Source: Argyresthia goedartella
Lineage: Eukaryota > Arthropoda > Insecta > Lepidoptera > Argyresthiidae
Length of the DNA stretch: 64,000 nucleotides
NCBI GenBank assembly: GCA_949825045.1
Contig: OX463827.1
Span: 580,501-644,500 of the forward strand
Reading direction: 5' to 3'
A program made the position numbers and the translations under genes. The notes beneath the pieces are model-generated. The model was not told the DNA's origin. It searched no databases and saw only the letters and a list, made by a program, of their open reading frames with translations. Shown here piece after piece: positions 11,391 through 21,271 of this stretch (position 1 is the stretch's first letter; the number at the start of each line of letters is the position of its first letter).

Positions 11391-11842
11391 TCAATTCTCA
11401 CTTCCAAATGTCAGGCAAGTTGAGACCAGTTTAGTCTTAGACATCAGCACGTTAGAATTAGTAAATGACACGAAGTTTCTTGGAATAACTATGAATAGCA
11501 AATTGCAGTGGGGACCACACATAGATAAATTAGCTGGTAAATTAAGTTCTGCGGCTTACGCTGTTGGGAACATCAGACAAAGCATGGATATGGCTACATC
11601 TAGGCTAGTATATTTTAGTTACTTTCATAGTGTCATGTCCTATGGTATCTTGTTGTGGGGGAAAGCAGCGGATATTCAAACTATTTTTATATAACAGAAA
11701 AGAGGGCAATTTATAATTTATAACAAAAAGACTTGTTAAGAGAGCTTTTTTAAAAAAATTGACATACTAACTGTAGCTAGTCAATTTATTTTCGAAAATA
11801 TAATGTATGTACGCAAAAACCTTATAATATTTTCCTAACTTA
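11391..11842 (+). pseudogene. NL2 copy 1, part 1: reverse transcriptase C-terminal region
   Basis: The frame matches the NL2 copy at 28973-30016, starting at its FSLPNVRQVETSLVLD block and including LVYFSYFHSVMSYGILLWG. It is truncated at the 5' end at about 11391 and broken by stops after 11694. The sequence stops at AACTTA (11837-11842), where NL4 is inserted. The same six bases recur at 20929-20934, where this copy resumes. Confidence 0.85.
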
Positions 11843-11850
11843 TACCAAAT

Positions 11851-12879
11851 ATGAGCAAAGCGTTTGATAGAGTATGCTTTGACACTCTATTAGAAAGACT
11901 ATACGACACTGGGATTAGAGGCTTAGAATACAGGTGGTTCAAGTCGTACCTGCATAACCGTGTCCAATACGTAGAGGTTGAAAATACCAATTTTATCACA
12001 GGTAAAGTAGAATGCGTTAGATCAGATAGAGTCCTTTCTACTGGATCTATTCCCCAAGATAGCGTCTTGGGATGTTTATTATTTCTTATTTATATAAATA
12101 ATCTACTTAATCTAATTGATGACCCTTGCACCCTTTTCGCAGATGACATTTCCATATTATTTTTCTGCTCGAATACCACCGAATTAAACCAAAGCTTAGA
12201 TATGACTTTAGATAAGATCACCGACTAGCTAGATGAATCAAATTTAGAACTCAACCTTAAAAATACTAATATAATTCAATTCAAAACCTCACAAAAAGTC
12301 CCATTACAAATCTCATATTGCTATAAACAAATACCACTGGAGACTACAAAGACAGCAACCTTGTTGAGGATCGATCTAGACACAAACTTGAGCTGGAAAC
12401 CTTAAATATAGAGATTGCAAAACAAATTATCATCTTTTACTTATGCCCTCCATCAACTAAAGCGGGTAACTGATGTCAAAACTGCACTCACAGCCTACTA
12501 TGCATACGCACATTCCAGACTATCGTATGGTATTATATTATGGGGGAATTGTTGTGAAATAAAGGATATTTTTATTCTACAAAAGAAATGTATTAGAATA
12601 CTTACAAATATTGACCAAATGGTATCTTGTAGATCTTATTTTGTAAAACTCCAAATACTTACTTTAACTTCTATTTATATATTAGAATCTTGCAAATTTG
12701 TAAGAAAACATGGTAACTTATACTCCCCTCTAGAAAATTAACATAAAAAGAATAATCGAGACCAAAATAAATTAAAGAAACCATTTTCAAAGTTAGAACT
12801 CGTGTCTTCTAGTCCCCATCATATGGCCATCAAAATATACAATCACATACCAAATTACTTAAAAAACATAGAGAAAGAA
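11851..12879 (+). pseudogene. NL4 reverse transcriptase, first part
   Basis: Motif A reads SKAFDRVCFDTLLERL, the PQG motif is altered to IPQDSVLGCLLF, and the catalytic box is FADD at about 12138-12150. An in-frame TAG occurs at 12226-12228, and another stop near 12402 precedes a shifted frame from 12415. The later frame contains AYAHSRLSYGIILWG, the usual post-catalytic block. The Gly to Asp change in PQG and the stops show that the copy is dead. The frame is cut at 12879 by the Gypsy insertion and resumes at 20540. Confidence 0.82.
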
Positions 12880-14014
12880 TGTCGTGTAGCGACAAGAACC
12901 TAAACAGAACCTAACAAGAAACAACAACCAGGATAAAATTTAGAGATGATAGTTTATTATGCTTATTTACAGTGACTTTTTTTATAAAAAATGAAAGGAA
13001 GATGAGGATGAATGAGGTGAGACAGGTTTTAAAAAAAAAATACAGATATCAGATAAAAAAAGGAAGCGGAGGACACGGAGAGTAGGAGCAGAAGGAGCAG
13101 TGGAACCGGTCTGGCGAACCGGTCAGTGGAAGCACTGGTGGGCGACGTAGCAGTTGCAGTTGGAGAGCGTGGCCGGCGGCCAATCGGTCATCAGTGCCCT
13201 GGAGACACCGACGGGCAGCAGAAGTAGTGGCCCTGGTAGCGAAGCGCCGGCCAGGGTAGAGGCCCGTAACTTGTCGGCCTGAAGTCACCGACGGGCAGGT
13301 GAAGCAGAGAACGGCAGGTGAAGTGGAGACCCACGAAGCGCCGGCCAGGGTAGAGGCTCGCCAAGACAGGAGGCGTAGTAGTAGAGGCTCGCAGGATCCC
13401 GGGGCAGTGCGGCCCCGGGATAAGGCATTTAGGTGATGCTTCTTGCTTGAAAGCTGAAGTGAGACTCCAGAATTTCAGAAATGTTCCGCTCTTATACCCT
13501 TTTTGGAGAGTTCTAAAAATTATTTAAATTAAAAGCAATTTTTGTGAGTGGCCAAGAGAGAAAAAGTATTTTTGTAAAAGTATTGAAGCAACCATATCAG
13601 ACCGCTAACGAGTTTGAATGGACATTGCTATGACAACCAGATAAACAACAACAAAGTAAATGTCAGATTTTGGTTTCAGGCTCGTAATAGAAAAATCAAC
13701 AAGTTCACATAGCCAAAATTACATAAAAGCGATAGATAAAAGGGTAGCGCACCAGCGCGAACGAAGCCCGAGATTGCAGAGTTTCGGAGAAAGCCAAATA
13801 CAAGGTCACCAAAGGTAAACCCCTTCGCTATCGATTTAGAAGTGCTGATAGTGTGAAAATACGAAGTGAAAATGATTTGTTATTGTGTTCTTATGGTTTA
13901 AAACGTTACAGGGTCATATGAAAATAAAGGTGATACCAAATATCAAGCTGTACAGCTCAGCAAGTATCTAGCTGAACAGACTGGAAAATAGCATGTAAGT
14001 AACATAACACTACA
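12880..14014 (-). repeat. 3' LTR of the Gypsy element
   Basis: 1135 bases, matching the other LTR with about 13 substitutions and one 2-base length difference by eye. An AATAAA on the minus strand at 12953-12958 is a plausible polyadenylation signal. A GC-rich stretch at about 13060-13420 is shared by both LTRs; it carries an open frame that has no recognisable protein content. Confidence 0.95.
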
Positions 14015-14036
14015 TTTTCCCCCCAACCCCGGAAAT
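14015..14036 (-). other. polypurine tract of the Gypsy element
   Basis: On the minus strand the bases directly before the 3' LTR read GGGGTTGGGGGGAAAA. This purine-rich run is where plus-strand DNA synthesis would be primed. Confidence 0.85.
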
Positions 14037-14569
14037 TTTTTTGACTCAGCAAAAATTTTGATATGTACATATTAAAATAAACCATAAAAACACAGCTTTG
14101 CAGAAACAGACATCACCAGGCAAAATCAGATATACCATCTCTTACATTCATTATCTTCATTCAGGTAAGGGTGGAGTTCACATTCAATGACCACCACTCT
14201 AAAAGTGTGTTTTCAAAAGGACATTCAGGCTTACTTAAGGAGTTGTCATCCACTACTGCGTGGAAAAAAAAAATTAGTGGAGGTAAAGAGAAACAAATTA
14301 ATCCTAAGGTAGCTTTAGTCGCTTGACTTAAGATTAAGAACGGCCAGAGTGGTAGAGCTCGAAGCCAGAGATCAGCCACATCGCCAACGAGATGTGTCTG
14401 AAATAAAGATAAAAAAAAAGGTGAAGACTAACCAACGAAGATTCGAGGTCCTCAAGTAAAATGTGTTGAAGAACACTGGATTAAAGGAAGAAATAAAAAT
14501 AATAAGGTGAAAATGATGATGATCTTTATACATATATACAAATAAACAGTTAATAGAGGATTAGAAAAT
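14037..14569. other. untranslated 3' internal region of the Gypsy element
   Basis: About 530 bases between the end of pol and the polypurine tract. An open frame at 14161-14379 (-) has no recognisable content. There is no sign of an envelope gene. Confidence 0.6.
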
Positions 14570-17500
14570 TTAAGATTTAATGTCTTTAATGTGCCACTTG
14601 CCTCTAACTCCGTTAGGGTCTTCTAGAATGTATACTAATGGTGAAAGTTTGGTTATTATTTTACACTTAATGAATTTAGGGGCAAGTTTAGCATTAAAGT
14701 ATGCGCCAGCATTGCTTAAAACATGGTTTTTACGTCAAACAGTATCTCCCACATTAAATTCTTTAAAAGACCGGCGTAGATCATAGCGAGCGCTATTTTT
14801 AGCGTGAGCTATGTGAAGTTTAGTTTGAACTCTGTGAAAGATAGATGAGAGGAGACCAGCATTAGATGCGTAAATATCACGAGGCATAAATATCAATTCC
14901 TCGAGATTCTGAGTTGGAGTATAGAAGGAACCACAAGGTATTGTCTTCCTACCAAAGACTAAAAAGTTTGGAGTAAAGCCAGTAGTAACGTTTGTAGCGC
15001 TGTTCATTGCGAACTGAATCTTAGCAAGATGGTTGTCCCAGGATCTATGATCGTCTCCTACTAGGGATGCTAGAGCTGTAATAATCGTACCATTAAATTT
15101 CTCTGTAGGATTAACCTGAGGACAATATAAAGCTGTGTGAAAAATACAAGGAACGTTATAAGAATTTAAGAATGAGTGGAATTCTCGCGACTGAAATTGA
15201 ACAGCGTTGTCCATAATAATAGTTTGGGGAATGCCATGAACTAGAAACACTGAATTTTCTAAGACATTAATGATATTAGCTGAAGTAGCACGTTTAAGGG
15301 GAAAAATCATAGTATATTTAGTTAATTACCAGAATATACTGATTTCTTCTCCGGGTTATAGGCAATGGACCCATAAGATCTAAGGATATAGTTTGAAAAG
15401 GTCTGGAGCAAAGTTTAGGTTTACCCATAAGACCATAATGATTAGGGTGTTTGTAGGTTAAGCAGGTTTCACAAGTCGAGATTAAATTGGCAATGTCCTT
15501 AAACATACCAGGCCAATAGTATTTTAAAGATATTTTCTTGAATGTCTTGAAGATACCAAGGTGGAGTTCTGAAGGGGAACCATGGCTAACTTCAATAAGT
15601 GCATGTCTACCTTGCGACAGTGGAACTTCTTTCCAAATAAAGTCATCGTTTAGACGATCGGGAGAATGGATGCAGCGGTAAAGTTTGTTATCCCTGATAG
15701 TGTAGTTGGGATATGCGTCTGGGTTGTTGGAGCATCCGAGAAAAATCTTGTTGTAGTGCTCAAGTTCACGATCAGGTGGTTCTTCAATCGTAATAGGATG
15801 TACGCCTTGAGGTGAAGTTTCTCGTGTATCAGGACGTTCTTTATTCTTATATCTTGATAATAAATCAGGAACAACGTTATCCTTTCCTTTTTTATGTTTC
15901 AGGACAAAATTAAAGCATGATAAGCGTAGAGTCCAGCGAGCAAGTCTTCCAGACGGATTCGATAAGTTCTGAAACCATTTAAGTGCAGCGTGGTCAGTAT
16001 ATATTGTAAATTCCTTACCATTGTCTAGGTAACATCGCCAATGTTCTAGCGCAGTTATTACAGCCAATGTTTCTCTTTCAGTAGTTGAGTAGTTTTGTTG
16101 ATTTTTGTTTAGTGCTTTACTCATGTAAGCAATCACGACTTCTTTGTCATTTTGATGTTGAGTAAGCATTGCTCCTATGCTATAATTTGATGCATCACAA
16201 TGTACAGAGAAGGGTAGTTCGAAGTTAGGGCAAGCAAGGACAGGAGCAGTTACCAAAGCTTCTTTAAGTTTCTCGAAAGCAGCTGCAGCCTTGGAATTCC
16301 ATAAAAATTTAGGAGCGTTCTTCCCGGAACAGGTTAGTTGGTTGAGCGGATGGCTATAGTGCTGAAGTTTGGAATGAATCTTCTAAACCAGCTGCAGGTG
16401 CCTATGAATCTTCGAACTTCTTTTCTGCAAGTAGGTACAGGATATTCTAGAATAGCTTTTATTTTATCTGGATCAGCACGTAAACCATACTCGTCCACTA
16501 GAAAACCAAGGTATTTCAGTTCTTTCCTAAAGAATTCTCTTTTCAAAGTTAATAGTCAGATTAGCATATGAAAGTTTTTCAAGAACTTTCATGAGAAGCA
16601 ATATGTGCTCATCAAAAGTCTCGCTAATAATAACGATGTCATCCAGATAGCAAAATACCTTGTTCTCAAATTCAGGAGTGGATAGCGTATCCATTAATCT
16701 TTGTTGAGTTGCAAGTGAGTTAGTGAGACCAAAAGGCATTACTTTAAATCTGAACATACCTCTTCCAGGAACATAAAATGCTGTCTTATCTCTATCAGCA
16801 GGATTCAAGGGAATCTCCCAAAATGCTTTCGCAATGTCGATGCTTGATAAGTGTTTGGAATTTCTCAGGTTGTCCAAAATTTCGCTTATTAGAGGCAGAC
16901 TATAAGCATCACGACGTGTAACTGAGTTAAGCTTCCTGCTATCTACGCAGAAACGCCATTCCCCATTCTTCTTTGGAGTGATGAGGACTGGAGATAACCA
17001 AGGACTTTCGCATTGTTCAGTGACGTTCCATCCCAGCATCTTGTCAACTTCATTAATTAAAGCCTTTTGTTTTTCAGGAGACTGTCTGTAACATCTTTGT
17101 TTGATCGGAAGAGAATCACCAGTGTCAATCTTGTGGGTGATTAAGTGTGTGTTTTGCAGAACACCTTTTTCTTCAAAAGAGATTGTCTTGAAGCGTTGGA
17201 TGATGTCATTAGCGATGTTCTTTTGATTAGGAGTTGAATGCTCATAAGGTAAAACTTTAATATCTTTAGTATCGATAGCAAAGCATTTTGGATCTGTAAA
17301 GTTAAGAGAAGCTAAAACACTAGGTAGAAGATTAAATTTTCTCCAAAAGTCAATACCTAGTATTAGAGAAGGAAATATTTCAGGGAAAACATAAGATTTA
17401 ATCAAGTAAGTTTCGTTATTGAAATGAACAGGTAAGTCAAAATAACCCAAGGAATTATTTTTTTGATTATTAGCAGTAGAGACAGTAATAAGATCTGACT

Positions 17501-17765
17501 TGAAAAGTTTGCAGCCCAGTTTAAGAATTTCCAAATGAGAATTATTACCCAGAATAGTTACTGAGCTGCCAGAATCTAGTAAACCAGATAAAGTAAGGTC
17601 GTAAATTTTGACATTAACGAATGGACGATTAAGATCTTGTTCTTTGGAGTAGAGTGTAGAAGAGATTTGGTAGCAAGCAAAGAAATTTTGAATTGTTTTG
17701 ATCCAATTAGTCCACTCGTTCTTATCAAAGTTTGAGTTACTTTTCAAGTCAGCAGTTAGTTTTTT
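14570..17765 (-). pseudogene. pol: Gypsy pol: protease, RT, RNase H, integrase (frameshifted)
   Basis: The frame enters from gag by an apparent -1 shift at 17759-17765. Protease has LLDSGSSVTILG at about 17570-17605. Reverse transcriptase shows KKNGEWRFCVDSRKLN, the MPFGLTN block and the catalytic box YLDD near 16640-16650. RNase H has CDASNYSIGAML and TERETLAV with TDHAALKW. Integrase has an HHCC-type zinc region ending CETC at about 15470. Its catalytic Asp, Asp and Glu are in LDLMGPLP, IIMDNAVQF and NPTEKFNG. Frameshifts lie near 16535, 16350 and 15315, and an in-frame TGA near 14735. A readable tail continues to a TAA at 14570. No chromodomain was recognised. All catalytic residues are preserved despite the broken frame. 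Confidence 0.92.
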
Positions 17766-19147
17766 GTACTAGTATTAGGTTTGGGAGAACAAGTAGGGCA
17801 TTCTGCAGTTTTAAAACCCTTAAGACCACATTTGAAACAAATCACGAATCGTGGTTGAGTGCAACTGTTCAAAGTATGACCTAGTTTACGACAGCGAACG
17901 CAAAAAGAACTTTCTTGGGGAGCTGCAGTTTGAGAGAGACTATTAACTTGTCTAGAAGGGTATTTGTAGGGTGGAGTGAATTTATTCATGAAGGGAGGAG
18001 AAGGTCGTGAGTTATTAGAAGAGTTTGGAGAGTCAACTGAACTTGAAGTGGAATGCTTGTAGTTGAATTCAGAAACATGAGGACTTTGTTGCAAATTTGG
18101 TTCTTTAAATTGTTTGTCTCTGTCTAGGAACTTTTCGTAGTTTTGGCAAGTGGCCAGAAGGGAATCGATAGAGTCAATATCCTTTAGAGCTACGAGGACT
18201 GAATAACATGGGCGAATATTTCTCAAAATAATCTCCAATTGTTCTGTTTCAGAAAGTCTTTTTGAAAGGCGAGCGAACATTCCAGACATGATGGAAATAT
18301 AGATGACGATAGGTTCATCACGACCTTGAGTACGATTCCTAATCGCTTCTAGAAGTTTATAATCATAATCAAAACCACCAAAGTCTTTGATTAGTAAAGA
18401 AGAAAGTTCGTTCCAAGTTAAGTTTGGATTCTGATTATATTTAAATCTGAACCAATGAAGGGCATTGTCGGTGAAAATTTCGAACGCCTGAGAAATCAAC
18501 AAGTCCCTGGACAAGCCACGAGCTAAGCTATATTCTTCAAGTTTTTGAAGAAAGGATCTTGGACAGCTTTTACCATTGAAGGTGTGTCTTTTCAGATCTT
18601 TGAAGACGTTAGTTGGAGGAAAAGATTGAGGTGGTGGTGGAGGATACGGGGTATGGGTCTGGACAGAAGTTTGAGAAACAAGAGGGGGTTCCATGACAGT
18701 CGGGTCAGCAGGAAGGTCCAGTGATGGAGAGTCATTTGCAGTTGAAGGTGGAGCCAAGGATTCGAATTGTTTAGAAATTGCGTCAAATTTCATCTTCAAA
18801 GTATCGAAACTAGCTTTAGAGTCTGGATATAAGTCCGTATTATTCGCTCCAATCTGTAAAAAACATGATTCATAAAAGTTTCTATTAATCGTAAGTATTT
18901 GGTTTCACCTTGTAAAAATTTTTCAATTTTACAATCCAGGTAAGTCAGAGTAGAACCAATTTGAGACAAGTCATCCTCAATCGGAACTGGAGAAGTCAGA
19001 ATATCTTCAGGGTGAGAATTCGTAACTAAACGCAAAACCGTTTTTTTTAAGAAGCAAAACAGTATTAGCTGGTTCCTCATATCTAATCTTTACTTCGTAT
19101 TCGAGCTCGGCCTTGTTAAGGAATTCGTACTTAATAACTCTTTCCAT
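17756..19147 (-). pseudogene. gag: Gypsy gag with two CCHC-type knuckles (frameshifted)
   Basis: An ATG at 19147 opens a frame with ELEYEVKIRYEEP, an N-terminal pattern common in insect Gypsy Gag proteins. The frame shifts in a run of eight A at about 19042-19049. It shifts again between about 18800 and 18900, before the main 347-codon frame (18799-17756). The main frame has a Pro-rich segment, a capsid-like helical region, and two zinc-knuckle motifs near its C-terminus. The first knuckle, CVRCRKLGHTLNSC, is a complete C-x2-C-x4-H-x4-C. The second, CFKCGLKGFKTAEC, has Phe in place of His. Gag would package the element RNA. Confidence 0.88.
17759..17765 (-). promoter_or_regulatory. candidate -1 ribosomal frameshift heptamer at the gag-pol junction
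   Basis: On the coding strand the gag frame ends A AAA AAC TAA. The heptamer AAAAAAC has the X XXY YYZ form, in the gag phase, directly before the gag stop. The pol frame is the -1 frame, is open through this point and carries on into protease. Any stimulating downstream RNA structure was not assessed. Confidence 0.75.
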
Positions 19148-19383
19148 TGTTATAGTTAAGTGTAGAGTCAAGTGTTATAGAAGTGAAGTGAAGTGAAGTG
19201 AAGTAATGTAAGTTGAATGTAGGCCTAAATATAATCCAGATGAGTTGAAAAACTAGATGAAGTTTTGTTTTAGAATTTGGAAAATATGAAAAGGATGAAT
19301 AGATAAAGATTTAAGGGCGAAAGAGAAAGCAAATCAAAGGGAAAGAGACAATGCGCAGAAAAGGTGAAGGTTGAAGAAGAACT

Positions 19384-19402
19384 TTTACTTTGGGCGCCAA
19401 AA
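19384..19402 (-). other. primer-binding site of the Gypsy element
   Basis: Immediately inside the 5' LTR, after TTT, the minus strand reads TGGCGCCCAAAGTAAAAG. The first nine bases resemble primer-binding sites complementary to lysine tRNA in several retroelements; the remainder does not match any tRNA I recall. The primer assignment is tentative. Confidence 0.65.
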
Positions 19403-20535
19403 TGTCGTGTAGCGACAAGAACCTGAACAGAACCTAACAAGAAACAACAACCAGGATAAAATTTAGAGATGATAGTTTATTATGCTTATTTACAGTGACT
19501 TTTTTTATAAAAAATGAAAGGAAGATGAGGATGAATGAGGTGAGACAGGTTTTGAAAAAAATACAGATATCAGATAAAAAAAGGAAGCGGAGGACACGGA
19601 GAGTAGGAGCAGAAGGAGCAGTGGAACCGGTCTGGCGAACCGGTCAGTGGAAGCACTGGTGGGCGACGTAGCAGTTGCAGTTGGAGAGCGTGGCCGGCGG
19701 CCAATCGGTCATCAGTGCCCTGGAGACACCGACGGGCAGCAGAAGTAGTGGCCCTGGTAGCGAAGCGCCGGCCAGGGTAGAGGCCCGTAACTTGTCGGCC
19801 TGAAGTCACCGACGGGCAGGTGAAGCAGAGAACGGCAGGTGAAGTGGAGACCCACGAAGCGCCGGCCAGGGTAGAGGCTCGCCAAGACAGGAGGCGTAGT
19901 AGTAGAGGCTCGCAGGATCCCGGGGCAGTGCGGCCCCGGGATAAGGCCTTTAGGTGATGCTTCTTGCTTGAAAGCTGAAGTGAGACTCCAGAATTTCAGA
20001 AATGTTCCGCTCTTATACCCTTTTTGGAGAGTTCTAAAAATTATTTAAATTAAAAGCAATTTTTGTGAGTGGCCAAGAGAGAAAAAATATTTTTGTAAAA
20101 GTATTGAAGCAAACATATCAGACCGCTAACGAGTTTGAATGGACATTGCCATGACAACCAGATAAACAACAACAAAGTAAATGTCAGATTTTGGTTTCAG
20201 GCTCATAATAGAAAAATCAACAAGTTCACATAGCCAAAATTACATAACAGCGATAGATAAAAGGGTAGCGCACCAGCGCGCACAAAGCCCGAGATGGCAG
20301 AGTTTCGGAGAAAGCCAAATACAAGGTCACCAAAGGTAAACCCCTTCGCTATCGATTTAGAAGTGCTGATAGTGTGAAAATACGAAGTGAAAATGATTTG
20401 TTATTGTGTTCTTATGGTTTAAAACGTTACAGGGTCCTATGAAAATAAAGGTGATACCAAATATCAAGCTGTACAGCTCAGCAAGTATCCAGCTGAACAG
20501 ACTGGAAAATAGCATGTAAGTAACATAACACTACA
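19403..20535 (-). repeat. 5' LTR of the Gypsy element
   Basis: 1133 bases, about 1% different from the 3' LTR by eye. On the coding strand a TATA-like word (GGGTATAAG) lies at about 20011-20019 and may position the start of transcription. The full-length transcript would run leftwards from here through gag and pol. Confidence 0.93.
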
Positions 20536-20539
20536 AGAA

Positions 20540-20928
20540 ACACTATTCATTACTTATTTAAAGAAATTCCTCATTGAAAAATGCTTTTATGATGTGAAAG
20601 AATTTTTCAATGATAAAATTAGGTAAACGTTGCTAGTTGCTAATTACTTGCTCATTACATGTTATTACTAATTTAATGTTTATATAATTTACTCTTAATT
20701 TATTTCTTTATTGTTAATAATAATAATCTCTACAATATTTTTCTAATTGTCTCTATACAATTTTGAACATAAATGTAATCATCCTATTTTTCGTAAAATG
20801 GACAACTGGCTGTCCTTCGCATGTTGCTGTGCCCTAGCAGGGCGTCACAATATACTAACTTTTATTCTACCACCTTGTGAAATTTTGTGACTTTGCAATA
20901 AACTATTATGAATTATGAATGAATTATG
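20540..20928 (+). pseudogene. NL4, second part: C-terminus, 3' UTR and tail
   Basis: Continues NL4 from 12879 after the Gypsy element: the last codons end at a TAG near 20622, followed by a 3' UTR. The end carries tandem ATTATGA-like units (about 20904-20928), the tail by which this family would prime. Confidence 0.8.
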
Positions 20929-21271
20929 AACTTAGCGATAGCTGTAATGTTAACCTAAGAAATAATCATAGACTATGTGCGCCCCGATTTAGACTCACGA
21001 AGGGTAGCAATTCTTTCAAGGGTCAGTGCATTCTCTACTATAATAAGATACCTCTGGAGATTTTGAAATTGCCATTTGAGCAATTTAAAAAGCATGTTAA
21101 AGCGACTTTTGTCGTAAAAGGGATATTATAATGTTCAAGATTACTTAAATGACAGGACTGTATGGGGTTAATCTAGCTCAACACAGACCTTGCTGTTAAT
21201 AATTTTGTAATTATTTATTCCTGCTTATTAATGATAATAATCAAATCGCACAATCTATTTTTAAAAGAGAT
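20929..21271 (+). pseudogene. NL2 copy 1, part 2: RT C-terminus and start of 3' UTR
   Basis: Resumes NL2 copy 1 after NL4, with SFKGQCILYYNKIPLEILKL and a terminal frame that runs on to a TAA at about 21131 after a small frame change. The 3' UTR follows until TTTTAAAAGAGAT at 21271, where NL3 copy 1 is inserted. Confidence 0.85.

Larger units (their letters stand above)
12880..20535 (-). mobile_element. Ty3/Gypsy LTR retrotransposon, 7656 bases
   Basis: Two long terminal repeats (12880-14014 and 19403-20535) begin TG and end CA on the coding strand and enclose gag and pol, read on the minus strand. AGAA at 12876-12879 and 20536-20539 is a 4-base target duplication inside NL4. A primer-binding site follows the right-hand (5') LTR and a purine tract precedes the left-hand (3') LTR. 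The order protease, reverse transcriptase, RNase H, integrase places it in Ty3/Gypsy. No env gene was seen. Both gag and pol contain frameshifts, so this copy cannot make full proteins as read. Confidence 0.95.
11843..20928 (+). mobile_element. NL4: 5'-truncated non-LTR element, itself split by the Gypsy element
   Basis: The element inserted into NL2 copy 1. It is flanked by AACTTA at 11837-11842 and 20929-20934, a 6-base target duplication. Its own sequence is present as 11843-12879 and 20540-20928, about 1.4 kb in all. It begins directly in reverse transcriptase motif A (SKAFDRV), a 5' truncation of the usual kind. It ends with a 3' UTR and ATTATGA-type tandem units at about 20904-20928. 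The 7.66-kb block in its middle is a later LTR retrotransposon. Confidence 0.85.

Noticed and set aside
13049..13288. Identical 79-codon frames in both Gypsy LTRs (also 19570-19809)
   Set aside because: They lie in a GC-rich non-coding part of the LTR. Identity follows from LTR duplication and there is no recognisable domain.
14161..14379. Possible third gene (env-like) after Gypsy pol
   Set aside because: 72 codons, no signal peptide followed by a surface/transmembrane layout, no similarity seen.
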